This document shows positions 1-8,100 of a stretch of 64,000 nt of DNA, one piece after another. The position numbers and the translations under genes are program-made. The DNA comes from AC-37 sp036386455 (GTDB taxonomy: Bacteria; Actinomycetota; Thermoleophilia; Solirubrobacterales; Thermoleophilaceae). Every line of letters starts with the position of its first letter. The stretch's first letter is position 1. The stretch covers positions 1 to 64,000 of the forward strand of contig DASVVS010000057.1 in the NCBI GenBank assembly GCA_036386455.1, written 5' to 3'. Under the pieces are notes generated by a model that had not been told where the DNA came from, made no database searches, and saw only the letters and a program-made list of their open reading frames with translations.

Positions 1-44
1 CGCGAGACGGCGGCGCGATCCCGTTCGCGGCGCTCGCGCGCCAT
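1..44 (-). CDS. Start of a truncated downstream gene (14 codons visible)
   Basis: An ATG on the minus strand, five bases beyond the stop of the ASCH gene, opens a frame that stays open to the window edge. The visible peptide is very Arg/Glu-rich and begins MARERRERD. The position and tight spacing fit the next gene of the same minus-strand operon, but 14 codons do not allow a family call. It could also be a chance frame. Confidence 0.3.
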   Translation of the reverse strand, partial: MARERRERDRAAVS

Positions 45-48
45 CGGG

Positions 49-447
49 CTAGTTCTGCGCGGGCGAGATGGGCCGCAGGCGCTCGGAGATCTCCTCCGGG
101 CGCTCGAAGATCGCCGAGAAGCGGACCACCGTGACGGTGTCGTCCATGCCGACCTCGCGGCCGTAGATCTGCTCGAGGAAGTGGATCGTCTCCTCGACGC
201 GGCGAAACTCGGGGTTGTCGTGCTCGATGTCGCGCGGCGAGAGCTCGCTGACCTTCTTGACGTCGACCGCGTCGATCACCGCCTCGAAGATCTTCTCGCG
301 CGGGGAGTGCTGGAACCCCACGGTGATCAGGACGACCTCGCCCTTCTGGTACTTGCGGCTCTTGTCGCCCAGGCGGATGGTGGCCGTCTTGCGGCCGCGC
401 TTGAGCTGGTCCACGAAGACCGGCGAGTAGAAGTTCAGGACGAACAC
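49..447 (-). CDS. ASCH-domain protein
   Basis: This 132-residue protein has the ASCH fold signature near its N-terminus: a GRKTATIR motif at about residues 18-25, in the position where ASCH proteins carry a conserved G-x-K-x-T-x-R. ASCH domains are PUA-like beta-barrels, thought to bind RNA or to hydrolyse modified nucleosides. The specific role here is unknown. The start is GTG (codon 445-447). It is the last complete gene of a minus-strand group with the Nudix, pcm and crp genes, 13 bases after the Nudix stop. No unusual features are seen, and the length is normal for a stand-alone ASCH protein. Confidence 0.75.
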   Translation of the reverse strand: MFVLNFYSPVFVDQLKRGRKTATIRLGDKSRKYQKGEVVLITVGFQHSPREKIFEAVIDAVDVKKVSELSPRDIEHDNPEFRRVEETIHFLEQIYGREVGMDDTVTVVRFSAIFERPEEISERLRPISPAQN

Positions 448-460
448 GGGCGGGCTGAGA

Positions 461-880
461 TTATCGCGCCGAACGCAGCGCGAGAAGGGCGGCCTCCGCC
501 ATGTCGCGCTCGCCGCGGTAGGCGAGCAGCCGCGGCGCGTCCTCGAGCGGCACCCATTCGGCCGAGTCGACCTCGTGGTCGTGGTCTGCGACGCTGCCCG
601 AGCGGTAGTGGAACAGGAAGAAGGCGACGTTCTTCATGACCCGGTCGCCGTCGCGGCGGTACCAGTAGCGGACGTCGCCCAGCTTCTCCACGAGCTCGCC
701 CGCCACCCCGGCCTCCTCGCGAACCTCGCGGGCGGCGGCCTGGGCCCCGCTCTCGCCCTCCTCGATGTGGCCCTTCGGGAGGGCGAGCACGGTGCCGCCC
801 TTCACGCGCACGGCCGCGATGTAGTCGCGCCCGCGCATCCGGCGCACGCAGACGCCCCCGGCCGAGAACTCGCGGATCAC
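461..880 (-). CDS. Nudix hydrolase
   Basis: A 139-residue Nudix pyrophosphohydrolase. The Nudix box spans about residues 37-59: it starts GHIEEGE and carries the REVREEAG metal-binding helix, so all catalytic glutamates are present. The N-terminal strand with a Gly-Gly pair and a downstream W-V-P-L segment are typical of small MutT-like or Ap4A-hydrolase-like members. The substrate cannot be assigned. The start is GTG at 878-880, overlapping the stop of pcm (GTGA), so translation is probably coupled. A longer frame upstream exists but is antisense-like filler over pcm. Pairing with pcm and ASCH suggests a damage-repair or nucleotide-sanitising group. Confidence 0.85.
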   Translation of the reverse strand: MIREFSAGGVCVRRMRGRDYIAAVRVKGGTVLALPKGHIEEGESGAQAAAREVREEAGVAGELVEKLGDVRYWYRRDGDRVMKNVAFFLFHYRSGSVADHDHEVDSAEWVPLEDAPRLLAYRGERDMAEAALLALRSAR

Positions 881-1527
881 CCGTCCTCGCCCGTCACCAG
901 CGGCACGAAGCGCACGGGAACGACGACCTCGGCGCCGCCGTCGCGGTAGCGCATGAGCTGCTCGTCGCCCGCCCGGCGGACCGGACAGACCAGCGCGGCG
1001 CCCTCGGCCAGCTGGGCAAGCAGCGCGGGCGGCGGCTCCCTCTCCGCGGTGGCCGTGACCGAGATCCCGCCGAAGGGCGCCCGGTCCGCTGCGCCCTCCG
1101 CCCCGTCGCCGACGCGGACCTCGACGTTCGTGCAGCCGGTCTCGGCCAGCGCCGCCCGCGCGGAGTCCGCCAGATCCTCGTGGCGCTCGATCGTCAGCAC
1201 CTCCCGGCAGCAGCGCGACAGGACGGCGGCGCCGTAGCCCGAGCCGGTCCCGACCTCGAGCACCCGCTCGTCCCCGCTCAGCTCGAGCAGCGCCGTCATG
1301 CAGGCGACGATCCACGGCTGCGACATCGTCTGCCCGGAGCCGATCGCGACCGCGCCGTCGCGGTATGCCCGCCCGCGCGCCTCCTCCGGCAGGAACAGCT
1401 CGCGCGGGACCTCCGCCATCGCGGCCAGCACGCGCTCGTCCTCGATCCCGCGCCGCCGCAACTGGCGGTCGACCATCCGCGCACGCCGCTCGTCAGTAGA
1501 TGTAGTTCCTGAGCGAGGAGGGGTCAT
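877..1527 (-). CDS. pcm: Protein-L-isoaspartate O-methyltransferase
   Basis: This is an S-adenosylmethionine-dependent enzyme that methylates L-isoaspartyl residues in aged proteins so they can be repaired. The 216-residue product has the family block GSGQTMSQP (about residues 63-71) and the SAM-binding motif I EVGTGSGYGA (91-100). The length fits the family. The ATG at 1525-1527 overlaps the 3' end of crp by 35 bases. An internal ATG at 1474-1476 (residue 18, MVDRQL) also matches where many homologues begin, and neither start has a clear ribosome site. The stop overlaps the GTG of the Nudix gene. Both the family call and the operon position are firm; the start is not. Confidence 0.88.
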   Translation of the reverse strand: MTPPRSGTTSTDERRARMVDRQLRRRGIEDERVLAAMAEVPRELFLPEEARGRAYRDGAVAIGSGQTMSQPWIVACMTALLELSGDERVLEVGTGSGYGAAVLSRCCREVLTIERHEDLADSARAALAETGCTNVEVRVGDGAEGAADRAPFGGISVTATAEREPPPALLAQLAEGAALVCPVRRAGDEQLMRYRDGGAEVVVPVRFVPLVTGEDG

Positions 1528-2185
1528 GGACGAGGATCTTCCCGCGCCCGGTCGTGATCACCCCGGCCCGCTCGAGCTTGGCGAGGAAGCGGCTGGCGCT
1601 CTCGCGCGAGGAGCCGGAGAGCTGCGCGATCTGCGCCTGGGTGGCCCGGATCAGGACCTCGCGCGCGCCGTCGCCGCCCGCGAGCGCCTCGACCTGGCCG
1701 AGCAGCGCGCTCGCCACACGCCCGTCGACGGTCTGGAAGGTCTGACGCGAGAGCCGCTCGTTCACCTGGCGGATCCGGTCGGCGAGCCCGGCGAGCATCG
1801 CGACCGCGATCGACGGGTGCGCGAGCATCGTGCGGCGCAGGTCGCCGGCGAGCAGCGCGACGCCCTCGGTGTCCTCGATCGCCTCGACCGTCGCCGAGCG
1901 CGTCTCGCCGTCCCCGAACATCGCGAGCTCGCCGAAGATGTCGGCCTCGCGCAGCTCGGCGAGCGTGATGGCGCGGCCGTCCGAGTGGCGGCGGGTGACC
2001 CGCACCGCCCCCGTCCGCACGACGTAGCAGGTGTCGCCGGAGTCGCCCTCGCGGAACACGGCCTCGCCCTCGATCCAGCGGCGCGGGACGGCCACCTGCG
2101 CAAGCTCGGCGAGCTCGCGCTCCGACAGCTCCCTGAACAGCGACACCCGGCTCAGCAGCCGGACCGTGTCCTCTCCGGTCCCCAT
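1493..2185 (-). CDS. Crp/Fnr-family transcription regulator
   Basis: The 230-residue product has an N-terminal cyclic-nucleotide-binding beta-roll (about residues 10-125, with a FGELAMFGDGETRSAT phosphate-binding-cassette-like stretch). A long dimerisation helix follows, then a C-terminal winged helix (about 165-225) with the recognition segment SGSSRESASRFL. The cassette resembles cAMP-receptor proteins more than Fnr, because no N-terminal cysteines for an Fe-S cluster are present. Its ligand and targets are unknown. It heads the crp-pcm-Nudix-ASCH group and is divergent from a 32-residue plus-strand gene. The region between them holds promoter elements for both. Confidence 0.88.
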   Translation of the reverse strand: MGTGEDTVRLLSRVSLFRELSERELAELAQVAVPRRWIEGEAVFREGDSGDTCYVVRTGAVRVTRRHSDGRAITLAELREADIFGELAMFGDGETRSATVEAIEDTEGVALLAGDLRRTMLAHPSIAVAMLAGLADRIRQVNERLSRQTFQTVDGRVASALLGQVEALAGGDGAREVLIRATQAQIAQLSGSSRESASRFLAKLERAGVITTGRGKILVHDPSSLRNYIY

Positions 2186-2191
2186 TGCGCG

Positions 2192-2197
2192 GGATTA
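2192..2197 (-). promoter_or_regulatory. Probable -10 element of crp
   Basis: Read on the minus strand this is TAATCC, six bases before the crp ATG. An overlapping GATAAT lies two bases further upstream. Either would place the transcript start at or next to the initiation codon, giving a leaderless mRNA. No clear -35 is visible. Confidence 0.4.
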
Positions 2198-2208
2198 TCC
2201 CGGTCCCG

Positions 2209-2237
2209 TTGACCGAATGGCGCGCCGGGCGTACCCT
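2209..2237 (+). promoter_or_regulatory. Sigma-70-type promoter for the 32-residue gene
   Basis: TTGACC (2209-2214), a 17-base spacer and TACCCT (2232-2237) form a good housekeeping promoter about 45 bases before the small gene at 2282. It sits back to back with the crp promoter, so a regulator bound here could affect both. Confidence 0.6.
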
Positions 2238-2281
2238 GGGGTCAGATCCGCGCACGGAGGCGCGGGGCGGAAGGAGGACGA

Positions 2282-2380
2282 ATGGCACGGACGCTCGGGC
2301 TGCGCACGCTGGCCTGGCTCTCGCTCCTGGGGGCGATGGCGGCGGTGGCGCACACCGTTCAGAACACGCTGGCGCTGTAG
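2282..2380 (+). CDS. Small 32-residue membrane protein
   Basis: This is a short frame preceded by a near-perfect Shine-Dalgarno (AAGGAGG at 2271-2277, four bases before the ATG) and by a consensus-like promoter. The product starts MARTLGLRTL, has one hydrophobic helix (LAWLSLLGAMAAVA) and ends VQNTLAL. The clear promoter and ribosome site make it a credible expressed small protein, although no family is recognised. It is divergent from crp. A single transmembrane helix with a basic N-terminus predicts an inner-membrane microprotein. Confidence 0.6.
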   Translation: MARTLGLRTLAWLSLLGAMAAVAHTVQNTLAL

Positions 2381-2414
2381 GGGCGGAGGCGCCGGGGAGC
2401 GCCGGCACCGCAAC

Positions 2415-2444
2415 TTAGACGCCGCTTAGGGGTCGCGCTAATGT
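2415..2444 (+). promoter_or_regulatory. Probable promoter of the exported protein gene
   Basis: TTAGAC (2415-2420), an 18-base spacer and TAATGT (2439-2444) lie 21 bases upstream of the ATG at 2466. The match to the TTGACA/TATAAT-type consensus is fair. Confidence 0.45.
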
Positions 2445-2465
2445 CGGCTTGGCCGGCCCCTTCGC

Positions 2466-3011
2466 ATGCTCCCGCGCCGAACCCCCATCGTCGTGGCGTG
2501 CGCCTTCGTCGCGCTCGCCCTCCTCGCCCCGGCCGCCCCCGCGGCCACCAAGAACCTGTGGGCGACGGTCAACGTCTGCGACACGCCGAGCCACCCGGAC
2601 GACGTGGGGGTGGCCGCGCGGATGCCGGGCAACGGCTCGGCGCAGCGGATGTACATGCGCTTCTACGTGCAGTACTTCGACGGCGACAAGTGGACGTTCG
2701 TGAAGGATGGCGGGACCTCGCCCTGGGTGTACGCCGGCTCGGCCAAGTACACGTGGGCCGGGCTCGGCTGGACGTTCAGCTTCGGCCCGCCCCCGGCCGG
2801 CGTCTCCTACACGATGCGTGGCTTCGTGCGCTACGAGTGGCGGCGCGGCAAGACGAAGGTCGTCAAGCGGACGCACCGCATCACGACCGCGGGCCACCCG
2901 GGCACCAAGGGCGCCGACCCGAAGAGCTACAGCGAGCGCAAGTGCAAGATGCGCGGCCCCGACGCACCGCAGCCCCCGCCGGACCCGCCGTACCAGGACC
3001 CGGTTCCCTAG
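2466..3011 (+). CDS. Exported hypothetical protein
   Basis: The 181-residue product has a classical signal peptide: MLPRRTP, a hydrophobic core of about 15 residues, then APAAPAAT with cleavage expected near residue 27. The mature part is rich in Trp, Tyr and Gly, has two cysteines that could form a disulphide (near residues 38 and 160), and ends in a proline-rich tail. The alternating aromatic pattern suggests a beta-sandwich domain. No known family is recognised. It lies between two unrelated genes with its own promoter. Confidence 0.7.
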   Translation: MLPRRTPIVVACAFVALALLAPAAPAATKNLWATVNVCDTPSHPDDVGVAARMPGNGSAQRMYMRFYVQYFDGDKWTFVKDGGTSPWVYAGSAKYTWAGLGWTFSFGPPPAGVSYTMRGFVRYEWRRGKTKVVKRTHRITTAGHPGTKGADPKSYSERKCKMRGPDAPQPPPDPPYQDPVP

Positions 3012-3086
3012 CCGTTCTCAGGATCGTCACGCGGTGGTCACGGCCCGTTAACCGCGCCGGGGCTCGCACCCGCTGGGCTGTGGGCG

Positions 3087-3839
3087 ATGCCGACCGTCTC
3101 GGTCATCGCCCACCGCGGAGCCTCCGCATACGCGCCGGAGCACAGCTTCGAGGCCTACGAGCTCGCGCTCGCGATGGGTGCGAGCGCGATCGAGCTCGAC
3201 GTTCGCACGATCGGCGGCGAGCTGGTGGTGCAGCACGACCGGACGCGGGCACGGGTGGCGCGCGAACCGCTGCCGCTCCACGACGTTCTGGCCCGCTACG
3301 GCCGCGCCACGCGCTACTGGATCGAGCTGAAGGACCCGTCGGCGGCGGGGGAGACGGCGCTGACTCGTGCGATCGCCCGCCACCGGCTGCGTGACCGCGT
3401 GACGATCCAGGCGTTCGACCGGTCGAGCCTGCGCCGCATCGGCCGCCTCGACCGCGAGCTGCCGCGAGTGGCCCTGCTGCGCGAGAGCGTCCCCGCTGCG
3501 CGCGTGCGGCGGCGCATAGCGCTGGCCGGCCGCGGCGTGCGCGGGGTCGGGCCGTGCGTGGAGGCGGTCGACGCGCGCGTGGTCGAGGCGGCCCGCGCGC
3601 GGGGGATGAGCGTGCAGCCCTACACCGTCAACGACCCGGCCGAGATGGAGCGGCTCGTCCGGCTCGGAGTGGACGGGATCTTCACCGACGTGCCCGACGT
3701 GCTGAGCGACGTGGTCGCCTCGGTCAGACCTGGCAGCTCGGGCACCAGTAGGTGGTGCGGTTGTCGTCCCCCTGCCCGCGCTGGCGGATCCGCGTGCCGC
3801 ACCGCTCGCACGGGCGGCCGGTCTTCTCGAACACCCTGA
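3087..3839 (+). CDS. Glycerophosphodiester phosphodiesterase family protein
   Basis: The catalytic core of a GDPD TIM barrel is present: HRG at residues 9-11, the metal-binding E36-x-D38, and H50 in the QHDRT motif. The C-terminal motif GVDGIFTDVPD lies near 194-204. Such enzymes release glycerol-3-phosphate from deacylated phospholipids. No signal peptide is seen, so it is probably cytoplasmic. The domain ends near residue 213, but no stop codon occurs there. The frame continues about 38 residues of Ser/Arg/Gly-rich sequence antisense to nei, giving 250 residues. The tail is very likely a non-functional read-out over the opposite gene. Confidence 0.85.
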   Translation: MPTVSVIAHRGASAYAPEHSFEAYELALAMGASAIELDVRTIGGELVVQHDRTRARVAREPLPLHDVLARYGRATRYWIELKDPSAAGETALTRAIARHRLRDRVTIQAFDRSSLRRIGRLDRELPRVALLRESVPAARVRRRIALAGRGVRGVGPCVEAVDARVVEAARARGMSVQPYTVNDPAEMERLVRLGVDGIFTDVPDVLSDVVASVRPGSSGTSRWCGCRPPARAGGSACRTARTGGRSSRTP

Positions 3840-4506
3840 GCTCGCGCTTGGAGCCGCGCGCTCCGCTCTCGACCGAGGCCTGCATCCGCGGGCGGGTGGC
3901 GTCGAGGATGCTCGTCACCTCGGCGTCGGTCACGTTCGCCACCCGGCGCCACGGGTCGATCCGGGCGTGCCAGCAGCCCTCCGACTTCCACATGTTCCCG
4001 ATGCCCGCGACGATGCGCTGGTCGAGCAGCGCGTCGCCGATCCCGCGCGTCGGGTCCGCGGCGCGCAGGCGGCGGAGCACCTCGGGCGCGTCGAGCTCCT
4101 CGGCGAGGATGTCGGGGCCGAGCGCCGCGAGCTGCCGGTCGAACCGCGTGCGGCCCTCGGTCATCAGCTCGAGCACGGGGCCGTCGAACTGGACGACGTC
4201 GTGCTGCGGCGTCCGGATCACGAGCCAGGCGCGCCGCGGCGAGCGGCGCCAGCGCTCGCCCTTGGCGAAGACGCCCCACCAGCCGCCCATCCGCAGGTGC
4301 GAGTGCACGGTGAGATCGCCCTCGAAGCGCAGGAACAGGTGCTTGCCCTTCGCGTCGACCGAGCGCACGGCGCGGCCCGCGAGCCGCTCCGGCCAGCGGT
4401 CGAGCGCGTGCCGGCGCTGCGGCGTCTCGATCGACTCGATCGGCTTGCCCACGAGCGCGGCTCCGACGCGCCGCGCGGCCGCGTGGATCGTGTCGCCCTC
4501 GGGCAT
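3724..4506 (-). CDS. nei2: DNA glycosylase/AP lyase, Nei2 type
   Basis: This is a Fpg/Nei-family base-excision repair enzyme. The N-terminus MPEGDT supplies the catalytic Pro2 and Glu3, and the GKHLFLRF strand supplies the conserved lysine. The helix-two-turn-helix carries GIGNMWKSE. A C-terminal zinc finger of the form C-x2-C-x16-C-x2-C (CERC...CPSC) ends the protein. The MPEGDT start is typical of mycobacterial Nei2 rather than Fpg (MPELPE). The length of 260 residues is normal. A TAACCT hexamer (4514-4519, minus strand) lies seven bases before the ATG, so the mRNA is probably leaderless. Its 3' end overlaps the GDPD frame by 116 bases. Confidence 0.9.
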   Translation of the reverse strand: MPEGDTIHAAARRVGAALVGKPIESIETPQRRHALDRWPERLAGRAVRSVDAKGKHLFLRFEGDLTVHSHLRMGGWWGVFAKGERWRRSPRRAWLVIRTPQHDVVQFDGPVLELMTEGRTRFDRQLAALGPDILAEELDAPEVLRRLRAADPTRGIGDALLDQRIVAGIGNMWKSEGCWHARIDPWRRVANVTDAEVTSILDATRPRMQASVESGARGSKRELRVFEKTGRPCERCGTRIRQRGQGDDNRTTYWCPSCQV

Positions 4507-4513
4507 CGCTCCG

Positions 4514-4519
4514 AGGTTA
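4514..4519 (-). promoter_or_regulatory. Leaderless-type -10 of nei2
   Basis: TAACCT on the minus strand ends seven bases before the ATG. No convincing -35 is seen. Confidence 0.45.
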
Positions 4520-4587
4520 GGGGGGACGAACCGGCCGGTCGGAGGGGGCGAAAAGCGGCGGCCGGCGCCTTATCTTCCGTGTGGAGC

Positions 4588-5148
4588 ATGGGCACGACAA
4601 CCGAGCGCATGACCGTCGCGGACTACTACGCCATCACGGTGGAGGGCGACCGCAAGCAGCTCGTGGACGGGCGGATCGTCGTGAATGAGCCGCGGGTGAC
4701 GCACATGCGGCTTCAGACGCGGCTTCTCGAGGCTTTCCTGAGTTGGATCCGCGCAGGCAGCGGGCGCGGGGAGGTCCTTCCGCCCGTCGACGTCCGGCTC
4801 GACGACCACAACCTCTTCGGGCCGGACCTCAACTGGCTCAGCGAGACCAATCTGCCCGAGCCGGGCGAGGAGCTCCTCCGCCGCATCCCCGACATCTGCG
4901 CCGAGATCCGCTCGCCGAGCACGTGGCGCTACGACCGCGGCGCGAAGAAGGACGCGTACGAGCGCGGCGGGCTGCCCGAGCTGTGGCTCGTGGACGACCG
5001 CGAGCCGCGCGTCCTCGTGTACCGGCGCTCGCGGCCCGAGGAGCCGGCCTTCGACGTGTCGCTCGAGCTCCGCGAGGGCGACACCCTCACCTCCCCGCAG
5101 CTGCCCGGCTTCGAGCTCGCGCTCGGCGAGCTGTACCGCGACCTCTAG
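4588..5148 (+). CDS. Uma2-family putative restriction-fold nuclease
   Basis: A 186-residue member of the Uma2 (DUF820) family, which has a PD-(D/E)xK nuclease fold. Visible motifs are the N-terminal MTVADYY and QLVDGRI segments, D80 in FGPDLNWLSE, E106 in CAEIRSPST and the basic pair K120/K121 in the RGAKKDAYE helix, followed by LPELWLVD. Uma2 genes are very abundant in some bacterial genomes, and their biological role is unresolved. The ATG at 4588 is preferred because the family begins with this segment. An in-frame GTG lies three codons upstream. Its stop TAG interlocks with that of lhr on the opposite strand. Confidence 0.85.
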   Translation: MGTTTERMTVADYYAITVEGDRKQLVDGRIVVNEPRVTHMRLQTRLLEAFLSWIRAGSGRGEVLPPVDVRLDDHNLFGPDLNWLSETNLPEPGEELLRRIPDICAEIRSPSTWRYDRGAKKDAYERGGLPELWLVDDREPRVLVYRRSRPEEPAFDVSLELREGDTLTSPQLPGFELALGELYRDL

Positions 5149-8100
5149 GCGGTCAGCGTCAGCTTGCGCGGCGACTGGCGGAAGCCCAGCTCGATCAGCA
5201 GCGCGCCGACCGGCGATCCGATCACCGACTCGCCGTCGAAGCGCTCGAGCGCCAGCCGCTTGATGCGGCCGCGGGTCACGTGGTCGGCGAGCGTCTCCAG
5301 CGCCTCGCGCACCCACGGCGCGGGCTCACCGTCGGCGTCGACCGGGTCGCGCAGCGCGATCAGCCCCTTGCCGCCGCGCTCGAGGTAGAGCGCGGGCTCG
5401 GCGTCGATCGTCACGACGTACGCGCCCGCCGTGCGCGCGGGGCGGCGGCCCGACTCGCCGTCCTCGCGCTGCGGCCACCCGAGCGAGGCGCCGTACGGGT
5501 TGGCCGGGTCGGTGGCGGCGAGCACGACGGCGCCGGCCGGCTCGTCGGCGCGCAGGCCGCGCAGCCGCTCGATGGCCGCCGGCAGCGCGAACTGCGCTCC
5601 GCCGAGCCCCTCCACGAAGTAGCCGCGGCGTGCGACGCCGAGCGTCTCGAGGTTGCTCAGCTCCGAGTAGAGGGACGCGAAGCCGCCGGGGATCCCCTCG
5701 GCCAGCACGGTCTCGCGCGTCACGATCCCGTAGCGCTCCAGGAGCAGCTCGGCGATCGCGCGCAGCCGCGGCCCGTGCGACGGCGCGTCGGCGAACAGGG
5801 GTCCTGTCAGCGACCAGCGGCCCTGGATCTGCGGCGCGCCCGGCCGCCGGCGGCGCCCGGCGAAGCGCCGGCCGCGCGCCTGCTGCTCGCGCTGCTTGGC
5901 GAGCGTGAGGCGCGGCGCCCGCAGCGGCGCGAACGCGTCGTTCGTGACCTCGCCCGCCCAGACCAGGTCCCACAGCGCCTCCTGCAGCTCGACCGGCTCG
6001 ATGCCACGGCCGTCGACCTCCCCCACGTCGGCGAGCAGGTCGCTCCAGAACGCGGCGCCGCGTTCCAGCCGCTCGCGCAGCGCGGTGTGCAGCGGCTGCG
6101 CCGGCGGCTCGGACTTGTTCGGCGGCGGGCCCAGCCAGCGCGCGTCGTCGCGGAAGTAGAACGCGACCTTGCCGGAGTTGCGGCCCAGCGATCCGGCGCC
6201 GACCCACACCAGCTCGCCGCCCGCGCACAGCGTGTCCATCCAGGTGGGCGAGTAGGCGCCGGTGCGGCGCGGCAGCACGTCGCGCTCCCACACCTCGGGC
6301 GCGAGCGCGAGCCCCTGGAGCGGCACCAGCACCTCGCGCAGACGGTCGATCCCGGCGCCGCCCGGCGGCGAGGCGTCCACGCCCTGCCAGGTGGGCAGGA
6401 GCCGCGCCAGCGCGCGCTGCTCGGCCGGCTCGACCTCCTTGCGCAGCGACGCGAGCGAAGCCCGCCGCAGCCGCCGCAGCACCTCCGGGTCGCACCACTC
6501 GCGCTCCGATCCCCCGGGGCGCAGCTCGCCGCGCACCAGCTCGCCCGCGCGCTCCAGCTCGCGAAGGACCGGCAAGGGGTCCACGCCGTAGCGGCCGGCC
6601 AGCTCACCGGTGGTGAACGGGCCGTGGGTGCGCGCCCAGCGCCGCGCGACGCGCCGCAGCGGCTCCTCGACGCTCTCGAGGAACGCCTCCGGCAGCCCGC
6701 CCGGCGGCACCGCGCCCAGCGCGTCGCGATACAGGCCGGCGTCCTCGGAGGCGATCCAGCGCTCCTCGCCGCCGATGCGCATTTGCACCGCCCGCCGCTC
6801 GCCCTTCAGCTGCTCCAGCATGCGGTTGGCGGAGACGCCCTCGAGCGAGCGCGCCTGCGCCTCGGCGGTCGTGAGGTCGCCGACCGCGCGCAGCACGTCG
6901 TGCAGCGAGTCCGCGTTGGCCGCGCGCGTGCGCTCGCTCAGGCGCTGGAGGTCGGCCTCGACCTCCTCGAGCGCGGCGGGATCGATCAGCTCGCGCAGCT
7001 CCTCCTGGCCGAGCAGCTCCCGCAGCAGGTCGCGGTCCAGCGAGAGCGCCGCCGCGCGCCGCTCGGCGTTCGGCGTGTCGCCCTCGTACATGTAGCTCGC
7101 GACGTAGTCGAACAGCAGCGACGAGGCGAACGGCGAGGCCCGCGGCGTCTCGACCTCGACCAGGGACAGCTCGCGCCGGTGCAGCGCGCGCAGGAGCTCG
7201 GTCAGGGCGGGCAGGTCCAGGACGTCGCGCAGGCACTCGCGGTAGGTCTCGAGCACGATCGGGAAGCGGCCGAACTGCTTGGCGACCTCGAGCAGCGACT
7301 GCGCCTTGAGCCGCTGCTGCCACAGCGGCGTGCGCTTGCCCGGGTAGGCGCGCGGGATCAGCAGAGCGCGGGCGGCGTTCTCGCGGAAGCGCGCCCCGAA
7401 CAGCGCCGAGCTGGACAGCTCCCGCACGACGAGGTCCTCGAGCTCCTCGGGGTCGATCAGCACGAGGTCGGACCCCGGCGGCTCGTCCGCATCGGGGAGG
7501 TGGACGATGATGCCGTCGTCGGACCAGATCGCGTCGGCCTCGAGGCCCGCCTCGTCGCGGATGCGGGCGCTGAGCGCCAGCCCCCACGCGGCGTGCACCC
7601 GGCCGCCGAACGGCGACAGCACGCACAGCCGCCAGTCGCCGATCTCATCGCGGAAGCGCTCGATCACGATCGTCTGGTCGGACGGCACCACGCGCGTGGC
7701 CTCGCGCTGCTCGCGCAGGAACTGGACGAGGTTCTTGGCCGCGCGCTCGTCGAGGTCGTGCGACTCCGCCAGCTCGGCCGGCTCGCGGTCCACCGCCCAG
7801 CGGCTGAACTCGCCGATCGCGCGCCCGAGCTCCACCGGCCGGCCCACGCCGTCGCCGCGCCAGAACGGGATCGCGCCGGGGGCGCCGGGCGCCGGCGAGA
7901 CGATCACCCGGTCGCGGGTGATCTCCTCGATCCGCCAGGTGGAGGCGCCGAGCAGGAACGTCTGTCCGGGCCGCGCCTCGTAGACCATCTCCTCGTCGAG
8001 CTCGCCCACGCGGCGGCCGTCGGGCAGGTGCACGCCGTACATGCCGCGGTCGGGGATCGTGCCCGCGTTCGTGACCGCGAGCTGGCGCGAGCCGCTGCGC

